DNA from: a virus
Virus record (IMG/VR): IMGVR_UViG_3300006802_000103
Coordinates: 1-62,674 of that record
Reading direction: 5' to 3' (one strand)
Length of the DNA stretch: 62,674 bases
Both the position numbers and the translations under genes were made by a program. The notes under the pieces were generated by a model. That model was not told where the DNA came from. It worked only from the letters and a program-made list of their open reading frames with translations, and made no database searches. Below, piece after piece: positions 55,563 to 62,674 of this stretch. Position 1 is the first letter of the stretch, and every line of letters begins with the position of its first letter.

Positions 55563-57827
55563 TTAGGCCGGTCGCGGCTTCTTCTCCGCCTTCTTCGGCC
55601 CCGCTTCGCCACCCGGTTTCGCCCCGGCTTTGGCTGCGGACATTTTCTTCATCTGTTCGAGTTTGACGGAGTGTTCGGCTTCCGAGTGCTCACGGGAGAT
55701 TTGGGCATCCAGTTCGGCGTTATATCGGTTCAACTCCGAATCCTGTGCGGCGGAGGTCATTTTGAACTGATGCTCCTGCTGCTGGCCCGCGAGCTTCATA
55801 GCGTTCGCCTGCGCGTCGGATTGCATCTTCATCTGCGCCTTCTGTTGTTCGAGTTGTATCCGCATCGCTTCCGACTGAATCTTCATCTCGGCAAGCTGCT
55901 GCTCGACTTGCAGTTTCATCTGCTCCAGTTCCATCTGCATCTGGTGCTTTTCCTGCTCCATCTGCATCTTGGCGGCTTCGGCGTACTGCTGCGACTCGTC
56001 CGGCTGCTTTTTGATGATCTCTTTCTGTATATCCGACTGCGCCTTCATCTGCCCCATTTGCAGCCGGACTTGGTTGGAGCGGTCAGCCATCTGCATCTGC
56101 TGCTGCTTCTCCTGTTGCGCGGCTTGGATCTCCTGCGGGGACATCTGGCGGTAGAGGGGGTATTGTTCGGAGGTCCCGGTGGCGTCCTGGAGGAGCCGGG
56201 TGATGGAATCGGTGTCGAGGGTGATGTTTGTGGAGTTTAGATTGCCGAGGAGCGGGCCGGACATTCCGTATTGGAAGACGAGGGGAAGGGCGGCTTGCAA
56301 CTGTTCCCTCCGGAGCATTCTGGAGGCCGCGACGATTCGGAAGCTGACTTCATTCAGGAAGACCGCGCCGGAAACCTTCCGCGCCGGGGCCGACATGGAT
56401 GAACGTGCGTTAACCATGTCCGTCGGCTGGAGGTGGTAGCGGTTGATCTTGGTCATCCCGTAGAGCATGGGGATGATGAGGTAGTCTTCGATGTTGGCGA
56501 TGATTTGGAAGAGACGGAGGGATGCGCCGGAGACTTGCGCGTTTACCCCAGTCGCAGTTCGGGACTGATTCGTGGAGCGTGGAATGCCGGATCCGCTTAT
56601 TCCAGTGAGCCTCTCCGCCGACTGATCGATGTAGGCGAGTTCGGAGTAGACGTTCGCAGTGACATCCTGGGGAGCGAGGGAGAGGATGTCTTCCTTCGGG
56701 TTCTGGACTTGATACGTCTGCCCCGGTGCCCAACGCTGCTGTGCGGGGGTTAGGAGCATTCCGTGGGAGGTTGCGCGCGGCGGGTTTAGGGTGAGGTTTA
56801 CGTTGTCCAGACGGGCGTTGAAGAGGGCTTCCTTATACCGCTGGTAGGAATCCTGCTCGTCCGCGACACCCCTGGCGTAGAAGCGACCGGGGACCTCATA
56901 ACAGGGAGCGAAGAAGTAGGGGATGAAACCGTAAGGGTTCCGCTCGTTATACATCACCCAGGAGCGGCCCAGGACCCAGATGATGCGGTTGGCGGAGTGG
57001 TAGATGAGGACTTCAATCTTTCGGTCGGCGGGGTTGGGTTGGAAATCGGACGAGCCGGGGGCGTAGAACATTCCGCGCGTGGCTTCGGAGTACTGCATCG
57101 TCATATCCCCCGCAGTGTAGGGGTTCATCCCGGCGAGGGCATATAGCTGTTCGTCCGAGGGAACGTCCATTCCCTGTGTGCCCCGGTAGGAGCGGATTTC
57201 GGCCAGCGGGAGGGAGAGTTTCCGGATGACGGAGGTCGAGGAGGAGATGTCCGGGGACGGCGTGCCGGGGTCGATGTAGATGTCGCGGATGTCGACGAAT
57301 TCAGGGACAGTGCGTTGCTTCTCTGCGTCCCAGCGGACGGTCACCCCGCCGTTGCCGTGTTGGAGGATTTGTTTGATCGCGGTTACAACTTCCGGTCTGG
57401 CCGAACCGCGAAAGTCCCCCCGCGCGTGCTCGAAGTCGTAGAAGAGTTTGTCCCGCACTGCTTGGACATCTTCCGGCTTTCCATCCTCCTCCCCGATGAC
57501 CTGAAACCAGTCGTCGGAGGGGAAGATCGCAGTCACCAGGGAGGGAAGCGCGGTTTCCACCTGTTCAAAGACTAGGGGGAAAGGGAGAGAGGAACGCGGA
57601 ACCGTAGTCCCCGGCCAAGTCCTCTGAGCCATCGCGCCGAAGTATAAAGCGTCATGATTCTTCAACTTCGGGTCCACATTGGACATTCGCCAAGTTTCCC
57701 ACGCGGACATGGACTTCGTTACCAGGGAGAGAGCGGTCTCCGCCGTTAGGCTCGAATCCGGCTTGATTAACGGCGCACTATCCAGGTCGGTCTGTTGGAG
57801 ACTCGGAACTTGTTCAATATTCGGCAT
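55563..57827 (-). CDS. Portal protein with a long Gln/Met-rich coiled tail
   Basis: 754 residues behind AAGGAATAA. The first 550 residues have the portal pattern: VFEQVETALPSLVTAIFPSDDWFQV, PEFVDIRDIYIDPG, YGFIPYFFAPCYEVPGRFYARGVADEQDSYQRYKEALFNARLDNVNLTLNPP, SGIPRSTNQSRTATGVNAQVSGASLRLFQIIANIEDYLIIPM. The last 190 residues are an uninterrupted coiled coil of Met, Gln, Lys and Glu, much longer than the usual barrel, with a Lys/Pro end. The tail may line the DNA channel or contact internal proteins. Confidence 0.85.
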   Translation of the reverse strand: MPNIEQVPSLQQTDLDSAPLIKPDSSLTAETALSLVTKSMSAWETWRMSNVDPKLKNHDALYFGAMAQRTWPGTTVPRSSLPFPLVFEQVETALPSLVTAIFPSDDWFQVIGEEDGKPEDVQAVRDKLFYDFEHARGDFRGSARPEVVTAIKQILQHGNGGVTVRWDAEKQRTVPEFVDIRDIYIDPGTPSPDISSSTSVIRKLSLPLAEIRSYRGTQGMDVPSDEQLYALAGMNPYTAGDMTMQYSEATRGMFYAPGSSDFQPNPADRKIEVLIYHSANRIIWVLGRSWVMYNERNPYGFIPYFFAPCYEVPGRFYARGVADEQDSYQRYKEALFNARLDNVNLTLNPPRATSHGMLLTPAQQRWAPGQTYQVQNPKEDILSLAPQDVTANVYSELAYIDQSAERLTGISGSGIPRSTNQSRTATGVNAQVSGASLRLFQIIANIEDYLIIPMLYGMTKINRYHLQPTDMVNARSSMSAPARKVSGAVFLNEVSFRIVAASRMLRREQLQAALPLVFQYGMSGPLLGNLNSTNITLDTDSITRLLQDATGTSEQYPLYRQMSPQEIQAAQQEKQQQMQMADRSNQVRLQMGQMKAQSDIQKEIIKKQPDESQQYAEAAKMQMEQEKHQMQMELEQMKLQVEQQLAEMKIQSEAMRIQLEQQKAQMKMQSDAQANAMKLAGQQQEHQFKMTSAAQDSELNRYNAELDAQISREHSEAEHSVKLEQMKKMSAAKAGAKPGGEAGPKKAEKKPRPA

Positions 57828-58040
57828 TTATTCCTTATCCAAGTCCACACCGATCTTTTTCTGAAAGGAGACGTTGGTGAGCAGAAGGTAGACATCTTTC
57901 GCGGCCCCGATGAGCATGAGAGCGCCGATTTTCTTCCAATCCGTGAGGAGTTCCGGCGCGACGACACTGAAGATGAAAGCACCCAAGGCACCCGAGAGGG
58001 CGACGTAGAAGGTGGTTTCTCCAAACTTGGTCCAGTTCAT
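57828..58040 (-). CDS. Holin-like two-helix membrane protein
   Basis: 70 residues with GAGGAAACCCGC upstream. Two hydrophobic segments (FYVALSGALGAFIFSVVAPELL and IGALMLIGAAKDVYLLL) joined by a short charged loop, with a charged C-terminus (KKIGVDLDKE). Class II holin layout, between terminase and portal. Late-box promoter fits lysis timing. Confidence 0.6.
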   Translation of the reverse strand: MNWTKFGETTFYVALSGALGAFIFSVVAPELLTDWKKIGALMLIGAAKDVYLLLTNVSFQKKIGVDLDKE

Positions 58041-58056
58041 GCGGGTTTCCTCTTCT

Positions 58057-58064
58057 CTATTCTA
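58057..58064 (-). promoter_or_regulatory. Late-type -10 box TAGAATAG
   Basis: Minus-strand box 18 bases before the ATG at 58040. Read-through would also serve the portal gene. Confidence 0.6.
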
Positions 58065-58067
58065 CGA

Positions 58068-59861
58068 TTAGAGACCTCCGGTCAGGGGGTGGTTGGTGTC
58101 ATAAGCAGGCCCGCCTGCCCCTTCCCCAAACTCCCCGCTGAGACCAAGAGCGTGCTCGAAAGACTTCTGCCGCCGGAGGGTTTCTTTGTCGTAATTGACG
58201 GGGAGTTCGAAGGGGCGGGTCTCGGGTCTCTGTTGCAACCGACCTAACCACTCCTTGTCCTTGTAGAAAGCCGCGAGGGTGTCGAGGATGTCGTCGGTGG
58301 GCGGGAAGGGGGCTTTCTTCAATTCCTCTAAAAGTGCCTCCTTCTCCTTCAAGTCGTCCAGGAAGATGATCTGGCCTGTCTTGTAAGGCATCTGGAGGGT
58401 ATTCGTGATATTCTCCGCTTTCGACTTCTGGTTGTTGATCTTGAAAGGCTGGATGTCCATGTACAGCCCCCGCTGGTCGAGGTACTGCTTCAGCCCGTAC
58501 ATAAGGCCCCGGACGTAGCCGGTTTCTTCAATCCGCACCCGCACATACCCATTCTTCGAAAGCGCCTTCGTCTGCAACCAAACCGCTACGAGGTTGGCGA
58601 TGAGTTCCGCCGCGAGCCATTTTCCCCGCTTAATCTCCGCGATGTACAAACGCCCCGCTTGGTCCCAGGCACCCACGGTGATTACGGAGTAGTTGGACCG
58701 CAAATTGGTCGTTTCCGCCGTATCCACCGTAATCTCCCAGTGGGAAACCCACACATGGTCCCTGAAATCCTTCCGGGACTTCCACTTCGGCAAACTGTCG
58801 TTAATCGGGAAGACCGTCTGCCCACCAATCGCGCGGTTCGGGTAGTTGTACATCTGTGCGGAAGTGATGTAGGGGTTGAGGAGGTATCGGGACATAATCT
58901 CCTCCACCTTATGCCTCTCCGGCCAGATTGAGATGGGTAAACCGTTCTCATCGAGTAGATCCGGAAGCTCCACCTCATCCGGAGAGTACCGGCGCGGTTT
59001 CCCCCCGGTATCCTTCTCGAAAACCCCGCGCACGAAGATATTCCAGTCCCTTTTCTCCTCTGGAATGACCAACTGTCCCTTGATAATCTCCCCATAGGCG
59101 TCGGCGTCGTCATACCGGGTGCCTTCGACATCGGCCCAGTGGGAACCGGACACCAAAAGGTTCAAGGAGAGTGCGAATTTGTCGAAAATCGACTTACAGG
59201 AGATCGCATTCAGAGAATTCGTCTCGTCCACGATGTCCGAGTACTTAATGAGGTCGAAGTGGGACCCCGCGAGACCCTTTTCGATGGACGCGGCTCGCAC
59301 GGTCGGCTCTCTTCGGGTACAAGCGAGGCCTCTTGCTTCAGTTACGAACGATTCAGCCGTCCCCCAGTCATTCGCCTTCTTCAAAATCGGGCAGTGTTCG
59401 GGAAAGAGTTCGCGAAAGATCGGATTCCGGGTGAAGTGGTTCTTGATTTCCCTCGTGAAGTCAGAGGCTTTGTCTAGATTGGACTGGATTACCGCGATTG
59501 CGATGTCGGGGTAGTTTATGATCCACTGGATCGTGTGCGCGATGACGTTACATGAGGTCTTTAGGTTACCGCGCGGGTCCAAAAGGAGCATCCGGCGCTT
59601 TCCCTCAAGCTCCAACATCGGTCGGAGTGGTTTGTACACCCACTTCCCGTTGATGTACTGGTCGTTCTCGGTTAATTCTTTCTCCGTCGGCTTCGGAAAC
59701 TTCTGTAAATTCTTGATAAAAGGCCCGTGGACCTTCTCGTTGATGTCAGGATAGCTCAGGACGTTGTTACAGAACCAAATCAGATCAGTTCTGGCCTTCC
59801 ACCGTAGTAGCCGAAGCCGATCAATGTGACTCGAAGACAAACCGCCCGCGCGCTCAATCAT
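58068..59861 (-). CDS. terL: Large terminase subunit
   Basis: 597 residues behind GGAGAAAAG. ATPase: MLLLDPRGNLKTSC (deviant Walker A, about 92-104), LIKYSDIVDETNS as Walker B region. Nuclease: ITVDTAETTNLRSNYSVITVG with the catalytic Asp, and DDILDTLAAFY near 540. A complete two-domain packaging motor. No adjacent small subunit; the candidate is at 20744. Confidence 0.85.
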   Translation of the reverse strand: MIERAGGLSSSHIDRLRLLRWKARTDLIWFCNNVLSYPDINEKVHGPFIKNLQKFPKPTEKELTENDQYINGKWVYKPLRPMLELEGKRRMLLLDPRGNLKTSCNVIAHTIQWIINYPDIAIAVIQSNLDKASDFTREIKNHFTRNPIFRELFPEHCPILKKANDWGTAESFVTEARGLACTRREPTVRAASIEKGLAGSHFDLIKYSDIVDETNSLNAISCKSIFDKFALSLNLLVSGSHWADVEGTRYDDADAYGEIIKGQLVIPEEKRDWNIFVRGVFEKDTGGKPRRYSPDEVELPDLLDENGLPISIWPERHKVEEIMSRYLLNPYITSAQMYNYPNRAIGGQTVFPINDSLPKWKSRKDFRDHVWVSHWEITVDTAETTNLRSNYSVITVGAWDQAGRLYIAEIKRGKWLAAELIANLVAVWLQTKALSKNGYVRVRIEETGYVRGLMYGLKQYLDQRGLYMDIQPFKINNQKSKAENITNTLQMPYKTGQIIFLDDLKEKEALLEELKKAPFPPTDDILDTLAAFYKDKEWLGRLQQRPETRPFELPVNYDKETLRRQKSFEHALGLSGEFGEGAGGPAYDTNHPLTGGL

Positions 59862-60336
59862 CTTTTCTCCAAACTATGTCAATTTCGTGCCAAACTGGAA
59901 AGAATTTGACATCTGATCTCAGTTTAACCGGTCCCGCGTTCAAACTCATGACCCCCATGAAGCTGTAGAACGGTCCCAGGAGCCTCCGGAAGTGGTGGAC
60001 CGACTCCCAATCGCCTTTAGACGGCACCGGTTCGGCGTAGTTGACCGCTTTCAGCGGCGCGCAGTGGGTGTGGATGTCGCCTAGGGGTCGGAGACCGGCG
60101 GATTTTGCCTCCCTGGCGACCTTCTGTAGCCACATATTCGGAATAGTGACCTTCCACTGGGAGGCGGAGGTCAATTCAAATGGGCAGATCACCAGTTTTT
60201 CCACCTCCAGGATTTGATTCTCGACCATCTCACCCAAGAACACACCGTAGATTTCGTGGGGAAAGCGCTTTTTGGCCTCGGAGCGGAACATCTTGAGCCA
60301 CTTCGGGTCGCAGTGGATGGAGAAGAGGCCGTTCAT
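59854..60336 (-). CDS. JAMM/MPN-type metallopeptidase
   Basis: 160 residues, leaderless 6 bases after TAAAATAG. E28 in HEIYGVFLGE, H89-x-H91 in GDIHTH, and S106-x-x-D109 in PSKGDW make a JAMM set, with a longer loop than usual between the second His and Ser. Phages use JAB domains in tail assembly; here it overlaps the terminase gene by 8 bases. Prohead or tail maturation is likely, removal of ubiquitin-like tags is possible. Confidence 0.7.
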   Translation of the reverse strand: MNGLFSIHCDPKWLKMFRSEAKKRFPHEIYGVFLGEMVENQILEVEKLVICPFELTSASQWKVTIPNMWLQKVAREAKSAGLRPLGDIHTHCAPLKAVNYAEPVPSKGDWESVHHFRRLLGPFYSFMGVMSLNAGPVKLRSDVKFFPVWHEIDIVWRKDD

Positions 60337-60340
60337 GGGC

Positions 60341-60348
60341 CTATTTTA
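60341..60348 (-). promoter_or_regulatory. Late-type -10 box TAAAATAG
   Basis: Minus-strand box 6 bases before the ATG at 60336, overlapping the stop of the gene upstream. Confidence 0.55.
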
Positions 60349-60801
60349 GCTTCTGACGGAACTCCTCTGCGGGTCCGATCCCAGATTCAGAGCCGCATCC
60401 GGCTTTTCCAGATCGGTAATCTGCCCGCCGGGGCTTAGGGAGTAGTAGTAGGCGCGCGGGTAGAGGTCGCCGCTGAACTCCCCATCCCTCGGCCCGGGGA
60501 ACCAGGGTGGAATCGGGAGCGGCCAGAGAAAGGCGAACGGATAATCCGCAGTTCGGAGAGTTGGATGCCCGAGCGGAGTCGCGGGAGGGAATGGGTTGAA
60601 GTCGAAACCGAACGGCGGGGGGTTGCCGGTTGAGATCGAAGGGGTGACGAAGAAGGTCCGGATGAGTGCCGGGTTGACTTTTCGGTATGGGTAGGGATTT
60701 TCGAGCGGGGGTTGCCACCAAGCGGGACTCGGCGGGGGGTTGCTGACTTCCAGATTGGTGAAAGCGATTGCCGGGTATTGGTAGCGGCGGATGTAGATCA
60801 T
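60346..60801 (-). CDS. Proline-rich virion-region protein
   Basis: 151 residues. Unusually Pro-, Phe- and Tyr-rich (NPPPSPAWWQPPLENPYPYRK, GFDFNPFPPATPLG, FLWPLPIPPWFPGP). No fold recognised. Frame chosen by its position 8 bases after the upstream stop; an alternative frame over the same region (60341-60721) is Arg-rich and less likely. Confidence 0.5.
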   Translation of the reverse strand: MIYIRRYQYPAIAFTNLEVSNPPPSPAWWQPPLENPYPYRKVNPALIRTFFVTPSISTGNPPPFGFDFNPFPPATPLGHPTLRTADYPFAFLWPLPIPPWFPGPRDGEFSGDLYPRAYYYSLSPGGQITDLEKPDAALNLGSDPQRSSVRS

Positions 60802-60809
60802 TGGCTACT

Positions 60810-61652
60810 TCACTTCGCGAGTCCGTAGCAGCGGATTGTACCGCTGGCGATGTTGCCGCTCGAAAACAGGAAGCGAAATGCGTTGACGGCGGTTGCCGCT
60901 TCGTAAGCGCCCGACACGATTACCGCTGATCGGATATCGCCATTAACAAACCCGCGCAAAGACCCCAAGACTTGTTTGTATATCGAACCGCCTGGGTTAC
61001 GTAGAGTTATGTTACCGTCAACGCCCCAGTTTGAGTTATTGTCCCAATTTACCCCACCGATTAGCTTTATCGATGTCTGGGCTGTTCCAGAAATAACACC
61101 GGTTCCGCCAGCGCTATATCCGAAATTCATGTGTGAGTAGCTACCCGTACTCACATACGTACTACCGCCGTCGGTCGAAACGCGGAAGTTTAACTCAACA
61201 TTGTCGGTAGCCGGGATCAGTTGGATTATTTCAATCAGGTAATCGTCGTGCGCTGTGGTGATACAGGTCGTAAAATCCAGCGAAGACGACGCGGAAGCTG
61301 TGTGGGATTCTAGCAGGACTAAGCCTCCCGCCACACGAATATCCTCGCGTAGTTGAACAAGTGCGTCATACGTCAGCGCCCACCGCAAGGTTTCACCGGA
61401 ACTAATATTCCCATCGCCAGAACCCTCTCCGGAGACAGCAACTACGGTCAGGGTGTCCGTCGACCGCGCGGTAACTTTGAACAGCCGGATAGTGCCGGAG
61501 CCGTTGTTGTATGCGAGCCAGAAGTCTCCGGAGGAGGGGAGGTAGGCTCCGTTTCCGGCGGTGAGTGCCATCGTACCCGAACCGGAGGTGTACCCAGAGG
61601 CGAGAGTGACCGTCTGGAGGGTGGAGGATTGGATGTATTTGAGGGATGCCAT
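60810..61652 (-). CDS. Tail appendage protein, paralog B
   Basis: 280 residues. Opens MASLKYIQSSTLQTVTLASGYTSGSGTMALTAG and has SGDFWLAYNNGSGTIRLFKVTARSTDTLTV, then LLESHTASASSSLDFTTCIT, LNFRVSTDGGSTYVSTGSY and a FRFLFSSGNIASGTIRCYGL end, the standard C-terminal beta sandwich of phage appendages. Paralog of the next upstream gene. Confidence 0.75.
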   Translation of the reverse strand: MASLKYIQSSTLQTVTLASGYTSGSGTMALTAGNGAYLPSSGDFWLAYNNGSGTIRLFKVTARSTDTLTVVAVSGEGSGDGNISSGETLRWALTYDALVQLREDIRVAGGLVLLESHTASASSSLDFTTCITTAHDDYLIEIIQLIPATDNVELNFRVSTDGGSTYVSTGSYSHMNFGYSAGGTGVISGTAQTSIKLIGGVNWDNNSNWGVDGNITLRNPGGSIYKQVLGSLRGFVNGDIRSAVIVSGAYEAATAVNAFRFLFSSGNIASGTIRCYGLAK

Positions 61653-61655
61653 TAG

Positions 61656-62507
61656 TTAGCTCTTAGCGATTCCGTAGACACGCACGGTCCCGCTGGCAAT
61701 GTTACCCGTGGAGGCGATAATCTGAAAGGCATTGATCGCGGTCGTTGCGCCGTTGTAGTATCCGGTGAAATTGTACATCGCATAAGCCCCGGCTGCCGAG
61801 TATTCCGTATTCTTTCCTTCGATTGTTTTCTTATCCGAACTTCCCAGAGGATTGTGGAAGTAGAAGTTCAGAGTCGTGGGTGGTTCTGTTGCGGTGCTTT
61901 CTTGACCATTACCACTAAGACGCACACTTGTGTCTGTCGTGGAGGAGGCCCGATTCGTTCCCGCCGTATCAACAAACCAGTAGAGCCATGTGTAGCTTCC
62001 TGTCGAGATATAGGAAGAACCGCCGTCAGTGGAAACGCGAAGCCTGAAAAGAGCGCCATCTGTAGCTGGCCGTAGATCAGATGAGGTGATCCAGTAGGTG
62101 TCGTAGCTGCTGGTGATACAAGTTGTGAAGTTGAGGGACGCCGAGGAACTAGCTGTGTGTTGTTCCAGCAGGACGAGTCCCCCCTGGGCGACAATATCCG
62201 CCTTCAGTTGTGTCAAACCCGCACACGTCAACGCCCACCTCAACGTAACCCCGCTCGACAAATTCGCATCCCCCGAACCCTCAGTCGCATCCGCAGTGAT
62301 TGTAAGAGTATCCGTACTCCTTGCAGTCACCTTGAAGATCCGCACAATCCCCGCGTTGTCATCATACGCAAGCCAGAAATCCCCCGTGGATGGAAGCCGC
62401 GCCCCATGCCCCGCCGTCAAACTCATCGTCCCCGACGCAGCGGTATAGTTACTCCCCAAAGTCACCGTCTGGAGGTAGGCGTTCGCTTCGTATTTCAGAG
62501 ATGCCAT
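61656..62507 (-). CDS. Tail appendage protein, paralog A
   Basis: 283 residues, TAATG overlap with the gene upstream. Same layout as its neighbour: MASLKYEANAYLQTVTLG, GDFWLAYDDNAGIVRIFKVTARSTDTLTI, LLEQHTASSSASLNFTTCIT, LRVSTDGGSSYISTGSY and IASGTVRVYGIA. The central receptor-facing region (about 165-235) differs most from paralog B, consistent with diversified binding. Confidence 0.75.
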   Translation of the reverse strand: MASLKYEANAYLQTVTLGSNYTAASGTMSLTAGHGARLPSTGDFWLAYDDNAGIVRIFKVTARSTDTLTITADATEGSGDANLSSGVTLRWALTCAGLTQLKADIVAQGGLVLLEQHTASSSASLNFTTCITSSYDTYWITSSDLRPATDGALFRLRVSTDGGSSYISTGSYTWLYWFVDTAGTNRASSTTDTSVRLSGNGQESTATEPPTTLNFYFHNPLGSSDKKTIEGKNTEYSAAGAYAMYNFTGYYNGATTAINAFQIIASTGNIASGTVRVYGIAKS

Positions 62508-62674
62508 TAGTATCCTTCCACTTCAATTATCGGTCGGGCGGGTTGGCTCATTGCGATGTACCACGTGGACATGTCGGGGACCGCGCCGCCGGGGGAGGCA
62601 GTTGTGGGGTCGACGTAGCCCAAAGCGGCGAGACCGAGGAGGACAAAGGCAAGTTGACTGGACGGCGACCACGA
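62507..62674 (-). CDS. C-terminal part of a further late gene
   Basis: The last 55 codons of a gene cut by the window edge. They read SWSPSSQLAFVLLGLAALGYV, then a Pro/Gly linker, then MSTWYIAMSQPARPIIEVEGY. The stop overlaps the next start as TAATG. Probably another tail appendage component. Confidence 0.45.
   Translation of the reverse strand, partial: SWSPSSQLAFVLLGLAALGYVDPTTASPGGAVPDMSTWYIAMSQPARPIIEVEGY

Noticed and set aside
54054-56240. Long plus-strand frames opposite scaffold and portal genes
   Set aside because: Leu/Arg-rich low-complexity shadows of coiled-coil genes; no start signals and all neighbours are minus strand.
60341-60721. Arg/Ser-rich alternative frame over the Pro-rich gene
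   Set aside because: Starts inside 60346-60801, lacks a ribosome site and collides with the late box at 60341; the other frame starts 8 bases after the upstream stop.
1-62674. Joining the two ends as a closed circular genome
   Set aside because: The partial gene at the left end (17 bases) and the partial frame at the right end do not join in frame (185 bases is not a multiple of three), so direct circularity is not supported.
1-62674. CRISPR array, integrase, attachment site or lysogeny repressor
   Set aside because: No regularly spaced repeats of array type, no tyrosine or serine recombinase motifs and no CI-like gene were seen on reading both strands.

Overview
The window is an almost gap-free stretch of a strictly lytic-looking, tailed double-stranded DNA bacteriophage with podovirus features. 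It carries a large terminase, a portal, a scaffold, an N4-gp56-type major capsid protein, a tail nozzle and adaptors, and three large internal (ejection-type) proteins. There is no tail tube, sheath or tape measure, and no integrase or repressor was seen. Both ends cut through genes of the same minus-strand late block, and the two partial genes do not join in frame, so the window is not a closed circle. The host cannot be named. Frequent start codons 6-8 bases after a TAnnnT box (leaderless messages) and several RR-x-F/L export signals suggest a host that uses leaderless translation and the Tat pathway.

Layout: 1-4677 (minus) holds tail appendage paralogs, a repeat-built abundant virion candidate, and two proteins sharing a conserved N-terminal tag, one with an HExxH motif. 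4958-7123 is a repeat-rich control region with three small minus-strand genes. 7124-15639 (plus) is an early operon of small overlapping genes with a stand-alone ClpB-D2-like AAA+ ATPase, an exonuclease remnant and a metallophosphoesterase. 15640-18984 (minus) holds two glycosyltransferases, an abundant virion-protein candidate and two small membrane proteins. 19215-35529 (plus) is the replication and takeover block: RecB/Cas4-like nuclease, Sak4-like ATPase, candidate SSB, a sigma-region-4 regulator, tRNA-Gly, a structured RNA, a uracil-DNA-glycosylase-like protein, family A DNA polymerase, two Tad2-like proteins, a macrodomain protein, a second phosphoesterase, an HNH protein, a MazG/DUF1599-type protein and a RepA-like helicase. 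35507-62674 (minus) is the late block: internal proteins, fibres, nozzle, adaptors, lysis, an exported-protein cassette, capsid, scaffold, portal, terminase, a JAMM protein and tail appendages.

Two promoter classes stand out. Early genes use TTGACT-N17/18-TAnnnT, usually with the start codon 6-7 bases after the -10 box. Virion genes instead carry a -10-only motif, T/G-A-C/G/A-A-A-T-A-G/A, with no -35 box. The region-4 sigma-like protein at 25432 is the obvious candidate for the switch, and a strong terminator lies just before its start codon. Within the late block, a set of small RR-signal or membrane proteins (51277-52716 and 55010-55525) has host-type promoters and therefore looks like morons. 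One of them carries a copy of the capsid protein N-terminal arm.
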